Part shown: one piece after another, positions 5,945 through 8,707 of the stretch
How positions within the stretch are numbered: position 1 is the stretch's first letter
How the letters are laid out: the number at the start of each line of letters is the position of its first letter
Assembly (NCBI GenBank): GCA_027058255.1
Contig: JALUTE010000419.1
Span: forward strand, 1-8,707
DNA from: Methyloligella sp.
GTDB taxonomy: Bacteria > Pseudomonadota > Alphaproteobacteria > Rhizobiales > JALUTE01
Direction: 5' to 3'
DNA length: 8,707 nucleotides
Translations under genes and position numbers: made by a program
Notes under the pieces: generated by a model
What the model was told of the DNA's origin: nothing
What the model saw: only the letters and a program-made list of their open reading frames with translations
Database searches by the model: none

Positions 5945-6673
5945 ATGCCCGACCCCATGCACCAGTTCCAGATTCAGCCCATCGTGCCGCTGGAGATCTT
6001 CGGCTTTCGGGCGGATTTCACCAACTCGGCCCTCTTCATGGTGCTGGCGGTCGTGCTGGTGGCCGGCTTTCTCACCTTCTCCATGAGCGGCCGGTCCCTG
6101 GTTCCCACGCGCCTGCAATCCATCGCAGAGCTTTCCTACGAGTTCGTCGCAAATATGGTGCGGGAGAATGTGGGGACGGATGGCATTCGCTACTTTCCGT
6201 TCATCTTCACCCTGTTCTCCTTCATCCTGGCCAGCAACATGCTGGGCATGGTGCCCTACTCCTTCACGGTCACCAGCCACATCATCGTCACCTTCGCGCT
6301 TGCGGCGGTGGTCTTTCTGGGCGTCACCGTCATCGGATTCGTGCGCCACGGGCTCGGCTTTCTGAAGTTCTTCGTGCCCTCCGGCGTGCCCGCGGCCCTG
6401 CTCCCGCTTCTGGTGGTGATCGAGGTGATCTCCTATCTCACCCGGCCCATCAGCCTGTCGGTGCGACTCTTCGCCAATATGATGGCGGGACACACCATGC
6501 TCAAAGTTTTCGGCGCCTTCGTCGTGGCTCTCGGTGTTCTCGGCGGCTGGGCGCCGCTTGCCTTCATGGTCGCCTTCACCGGTCTGGAGATCCTGGTGGC
6601 GTTCCTGCAGGCCTATGTCTTTGCGATTCTCACATGCATCTATCTCAACGATGCGCTTCACATGCACCATTGA
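5945..6673 (+). CDS. atpB: ATP synthase Fo subunit a
   Basis: Subunit a forms the two proton half-channels beside the c ring in the inner membrane. The 242-residue protein has several hydrophobic helices (about 27-46, 84-104, 113-133, 148-165, 186-205, 206-233). The essential arginine is Arg174 in LSVRLFANMMAGH, equal to E. coli Arg210. His183 stands where E. coli has Glu219, and Glu215 (in FTGLEILVAFLQAY) lies in the last helix, the arrangement of mitochondrial and alphaproteobacterial subunits. SNMLGMVPY (97-105) and YLNDALHMHH at the end are also conserved. I chose ATG 5945, with AGGGG five bases upstream, over GTG 5891, whose extra residues are an Ala/Gly-rich tract without family similarity. 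A 188-base gap separates it from atpI, and 66 bases separate it from atpE. Confidence 0.96.
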   Translation: MPDPMHQFQIQPIVPLEIFGFRADFTNSALFMVLAVVLVAGFLTFSMSGRSLVPTRLQSIAELSYEFVANMVRENVGTDGIRYFPFIFTLFSFILASNMLGMVPYSFTVTSHIIVTFALAAVVFLGVTVIGFVRHGLGFLKFFVPSGVPAALLPLLVVIEVISYLTRPISLSVRLFANMMAGHTMLKVFGAFVVALGVLGGWAPLAFMVAFTGLEILVAFLQAYVFAILTCIYLNDALHMHH

Positions 6674-6739
6674 GCGGGGACCGGGTTCGCGCTCGAAACG
6701 CTTGGAGTTTGACGGTTCTGCCATCCAGGGAGAGGACAT

Positions 6740-6967
6740 ATGGGACCTGAAGCAGCGAAACTGATCGGCGCGGGGCTGGCCTCCATCGCCCTCGTCGGCG
6801 CCGGTGTGGGCATCGGCATCATTTTCGGCAATTATCTTGCGGGGGCTCTGCGCAACCCGTCGGCCGCGCAGGGGCAGTTCGCCAATCTGCTGCTCGGCTT
6901 CGCCCTGGCAGAGGCGACGGGGCTCTTCGGCCTGGTGGTGGCGCTGATCATCCTGTTCGTCTTTTAG
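6740..6967 (+). CDS. atpE: ATP synthase Fo subunit c (proteolipid)
   Basis: This 75-residue hairpin protein forms the rotating c ring. Helix 1 (about 8-33) carries the glycine motif Gly20-x-Gly22-x-Gly24-x-Gly26 that packs the inner ring and influences ring size. The polar loop is RNPSAAQGQ (38-46), containing the Arg-Asn-Pro that contacts F1 gamma/epsilon. Helix 2 (about 48-74) holds the ion-binding Glu58 in [12 protein letters not shown]. The residues around it (Ala57, Ala59, Thr60) fit a proton-binding rather than a sodium-binding site; this is inference. The ribosome binding site, GGGAGAGGA ending four bases before the ATG, is the strongest in the operon, in keeping with the need for many copies per complex. 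A 125-base gap follows before the b' gene. Confidence 0.97.
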   Translation: MGPEAAKLIGAGLASIALVGAGVGIGIIFGNYLAGALRNPSAAQGQFANLLLGFALAEATGLFGLVVALIILFVF

Positions 6968-7092
6968 CCGAGCCGAAGGGCGGCGGGCCGGAAGGTGAGC
7001 GCTGCGGCATCGCGTTTCGTGCAGCATTGCAGGGGCGATGATGCGCGTGGCGGAACGGGGCGCCGCGGACGGCACGTCGAAGGAGAGCGACC

Positions 7093-7617
7093 ATGACGGC
7101 GGCACAGGCGGCAGAGAAGGCGGGCGGGATGCCGCAGCTCGATCCCTCCGTGTTCGAGCCGCAGCTCATCTGGCTCGCCATCACCTTCGTCACACTCTAT
7201 TTCCTGCTCTCCCGCATCGCCCTGCCGCGCATCGGCGAGGTGATCGAGGAGCGGCGCGACCGTATTCAGCGCGACATCGACGAAGCCGAGCGGCTGAATG
7301 CGGAGACCGAGCGGGCGATCGCGGCCTATGAGCAGGCGCTCGCCGAGGCGCGGGCCAAGGCGCATGCCATCGCCCAGGAGGCGCGCGCTGCGCTCGATGC
7401 GGAGGTGGCGGAGGAGCGCGGCCGGGTCGAGGCCGAGATTGCCGAGCGCACGGCCGAGGCCGAGGCGCAGATCGCGTCGGCGCGCGATGCTGCCATGGCG
7501 CATGTGGACGAGGTGGCGGCTGAGACCGCGGCCGCCATCCTGGAGAAGCTGATCGGCGCCAGGGCGAGCCCGGATGAGCTCAGACAGGCGCTCGGGCGCC
7601 GAGGCGCCGGCGAGTAG
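7093..7617 (+). CDS. atpF2: ATP synthase Fo subunit b' (peripheral stalk)
   Basis: Subunit b' pairs with subunit b as a heterodimeric stator linking Fo to the top of F1; two diverged b genes are typical of photosynthetic bacteria, chloroplasts and many Alphaproteobacteria. This 174-residue protein has a soluble N-terminal segment (1-21, with MPQLDPSVFEPQ), one membrane helix (about 24-42, LIWLAITFVTLYFLLSRI), and ALPRIGEVIEERRDRIQRD leading into an Ala/Glu/Arg-rich coiled coil to about residue 155. The N-terminal extension ahead of the helix and the first position after atpE identify it as b' rather than b. AAGGAGAG lies six bases before the ATG. It is also called atpG or atpX; that atpG should not be confused with the F1 gamma gene. 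The b gene follows after 27 bases. Confidence 0.92.
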   Translation: MTAAQAAEKAGGMPQLDPSVFEPQLIWLAITFVTLYFLLSRIALPRIGEVIEERRDRIQRDIDEAERLNAETERAIAAYEQALAEARAKAHAIAQEARAALDAEVAEERGRVEAEIAERTAEAEAQIASARDAAMAHVDEVAAETAAAILEKLIGARASPDELRQALGRRGAGE

Positions 7618-7644
7618 GCGGAGCAAGGCAGCGAGGCGCGCATC

Positions 7645-8130
7645 ATGCTGGACAGTGCGGAATTCTGGGTCGCCGTCGCCTTTTTCGGCTTCGTTGCGCT
7701 CCTTCTCTATTTCAAGATTCCGGCGCGCGTGGGCGAGGCGCTGGACAACCGCGCCGCGGAGATCCGCCGTGAGCTCGACGAGGCCCGCAAGCTGCGCGAA
7801 GAGGCGCAGGCGATCCTCGCAGACTATCGCCGCCGCCAGGCCCAGGCCGAGGAGGAGGCACAGGGCATCATCGACCTGGCCAGGCGCGAGGCCGAGGCTC
7901 TGGCCGAGGAGACGCGCGTCTCTCTCCAGGAGCAGCTCGAGCGCCGCACGCGTCTCGCCGAGGACAAGATCGCGCGCGCCGAGGCCGATGCGGTCGGCCA
8001 GGTGCGCGCTCAGGCCGTGGAGCTCGCTGTCGAGGCCGCCGAGCGGCTCATCGCCGCCAAGCTGGATGACAAGGCCGCGGCGCGCCTCGTCGATGAGTCC
8101 ATCGCGGACATCGCCAAGAAGCTGAATTAG
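7645..8130 (+). CDS. atpF: ATP synthase Fo subunit b (peripheral stalk)
   Basis: This is the second stator subunit, 161 residues, the normal length for alphaproteobacterial b. It begins directly with a short polar turn (MLDSAEF) and one membrane helix (about 7-24, FWVAVAFFGFVALLLYFK), then KIPARVGEALDNRAAEIRRELDEARKLREEA, the conserved dimer start, and an unbroken heptad-rich coiled coil to about residue 140. The C-terminus (VDESIADIAKKLN) would meet F1 delta. It is the last atp gene in the window: no F1 genes (atpHAGDC) follow, matching the split Fo/F1 operons of many Alphaproteobacteria. The ribosome binding site is weak (GAGG about 9 bases upstream), so translational reinitiation after b' is plausible. 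No strong terminator follows. Confidence 0.95.
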   Translation: MLDSAEFWVAVAFFGFVALLLYFKIPARVGEALDNRAAEIRRELDEARKLREEAQAILADYRRRQAQAEEEAQGIIDLARREAEALAEETRVSLQEQLERRTRLAEDKIARAEADAVGQVRAQAVELAVEAAERLIAAKLDDKAAARLVDESIADIAKKLN

Positions 8131-8388
8131 TCGCGCGCTCAAGCCGCCCGGATCGTCCGTTGGGTGCGTCTTCTCCCGGAAACCGCAAGGGGCGCCCCCT
8201 GGGCGGGCTCGGCGGGCGGGCCTGCATTGCCGCATCCAATATGCAGTCCGGGCTCTCGCATTTCATGTCACGCCCATGCGGCAAGGGTCTGCCCTCGCCG
8301 GCCTCGGCCTCGGGGAGCCGTTGCCGGCTCGGCGCCCAAAAGCGGCTTGCGAGAGAGAATCGATTGCCGCGCAAGGACGATCACGAAG

Positions 8389-8416
8389 TTTTCATCCCGC
8401 ATGCCCAAGTCATAAC
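8389..8416 (+). promoter_or_regulatory. Weak candidate promoter for the small exported peptide gene
   Basis: TTTTCA (8389-8394) and CATAAC (8411-8416) each match four of six consensus bases, with a 16-base spacer. Transcription would start near 8423, at the GTCACG stem, giving a leader of about 105 bases. Confidence 0.25.
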
Positions 8417-8421
8417 GATGT

Positions 8422-8437
8422 GTCACGAGCCCGTGAC
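8422..8437. promoter_or_regulatory. Perfect dyad GTCACG-AGCC-CGTGAC in the small-gene leader
   Basis: Six-base arms (8422-8427, 8432-8437) around a four-base centre. It lies just downstream of the candidate -10 box, where it could be an operator or the first stem of the mRNA leader. Confidence 0.35.
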
Positions 8438-8477
8438 GCGGCATTCCATTCCGCTCCGACAGGACCACATGCAGGGC

Positions 8478-8503
8478 GAGCCAGTGGATTGGCTCCCCCG
8501 GGG
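8478..8503 (+). other. Leader stem plus adjoining palindrome before the small gene
   Basis: GAGCCA (8478-8483) pairs with TGGCTC (8490-8495), and CCCCGGGG (8496-8503) is a self-complementary octamer directly after. The ribosome binding site AGGAG (8515-8519) is left outside these pairings, twelve bases on. Confidence 0.35.
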
Positions 8504-8527
8504 ATGTGAACAACAGGAGTTGGAAAG

Positions 8528-8656
8528 ATGAAAGCTACGATGACCGCACTCATCATCGCCTTCGGCGTTCTCGCAACCGCGACGGCCGCCTCCGCCGGAC
8601 ATTACAGCGGATGGCACCAGGGCTTCTGGCAGGAGGTCGACAACAGCTCCGGGTAA
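8528..8656 (+). CDS. Small exported peptide of unknown function (42 aa)
   Basis: I do not recognise this gene. It is supported by AGGAG eight bases before the ATG and by a textbook signal peptide: MKATM, a hydrophobic core (TALIIAFGVLATATA) and an Ala-Ser-Ala cleavage site at residues 21-23. The mature peptide would be only 19 residues, GHYSGWHQGFWQEVDNSSG, rich in Gly, His and Trp and ending at TAA 8654-8656. The stop lies two bases before an inverted copy of the signal-peptide region begins at 8659, so the natural C-terminus may be longer if that junction is an assembly fault. The start overlaps no other gene and is preceded by a structured leader. Export to the periplasm or outside is the only functional inference I can support. 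Confidence 0.6.
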   Translation: MKATMTALIIAFGVLATATAASAGHYSGWHQGFWQEVDNSSG

Positions 8657-8707
8657 CGCGGCGGAGGCGGCCGTCGCGGTTGCGAGAACGCCGAAGGCGA
8701 TGATGAG
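8549..8707. repeat. 49-base perfect inverted repeat ending at the window edge
   Basis: Bases 8659-8707 are the exact reverse complement of 8549-8597 with no mismatch, separated by 61 bases (8598-8658). The left arm encodes most of the signal peptide of the small gene; the right arm stops only because the window stops, so its true length is unknown. Read from the right edge, the minus strand encodes the same LIIAFGVLATATAASA segment. It is either a real long stem or a fold-back artefact. Confidence 0.9.

Larger units (their letters stand above)
8131..8527. other. 397-base intergenic region after atpF, no convincing gene
   Basis: The open frames here (for instance plus 8160-8531) have no recognisable domain and arginine/proline-heavy composition typical of chance frames in GC-rich DNA. 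What it does hold is a set of dyads: CGCCC-CCT-GGGCG at 8193-8205, CTGCAT/ATGCAG at 8222-8246, CTTGCG/CGCAAG at 8346-8375, and the two stems listed separately. The first is the only candidate for ending the atp transcript and lacks a T-run. A small RNA is possible but not shown. Confidence 0.5.

Noticed and set aside
5654..7105. 483-codon minus-strand open frame across atpI, atpB and atpE
   Set aside because: Covers three well-defined genes in antisense and reads as His/Glu/Arg-rich low-information sequence; its length reflects base composition.
8189..8198. GGGGCGCCCC palindrome as an atp terminator
   Set aside because: No loop and no T-run; it cannot be called a terminator from sequence alone.
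6964..8235. 423-codon minus-strand open frame opposite the two b subunits
   Set aside because: Antisense of Ala/Glu/Arg coiled-coil genes gives Leu/Arg/Ala-rich frames without stops; no domain or ribosome binding site seen.

Overview
The window is a GC-rich stretch of core chromosome that looks alphaproteobacterial. The evidence is its gene content: an FoF1 ATP synthase Fo operon (atpI-B-E-b'-b) standing apart from any F1 genes and carrying two different b-type genes, a FabI of alphaproteobacterial type, an RT0821/Lpp0805-type surface protein, and a pdxH/J-protein/CbpM cluster. From memory, a phosphatase-fabI-surface protein-pdxH-J protein neighbourhood is common in Hyphomicrobiales (Rhizobiales). 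That order-level placement is tentative.

Layout. Bases 1-1770 are on the minus strand. A histidine phosphatase cut by the window edge lies one base into fabI (enoyl-ACP reductase, fatty acid elongation). Upstream of fabI is a small exported surface-antigen-like protein with its own hairpin terminator at 1198-1240. A divergent gap (1771-2000) separates these from plus-strand genes for pyridoxamine 5'-phosphate oxidase (pdxH), a class B J-domain chaperone (cbpA-like), its modulator CbpM (start and stop share one base) and a short-chain dehydrogenase/reductase of unknown substrate.

Bases 4856-5126 hold the control region of the ATP synthase operon, with a perfect TTGACA -35 box and an AT-rich inverted repeat just upstream. 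atpI, atpB, atpE, atpF' and atpF follow (5127-8130). They encode the assembly factor and the whole membrane sector: subunits a, c, b' and b. The a and c subunits keep the proton-path residues. The alpha/beta/gamma/delta/epsilon (F1) genes are not in the window.

Bases 8131-8527 hold no convincing gene but several small dyads. A 42-residue exported peptide gene follows at 8528-8656. The last 49 bases (8659-8707) are an exact reverse complement of 8549-8597, inside that peptide's signal-peptide region. This is the strangest structure in the window. It may be a real long stem or a fold-back artefact at a contig end. I see no mobile element, CRISPR array, tRNA or rRNA, and no clear new multi-gene system; most of the window is ordinary housekeeping DNA.
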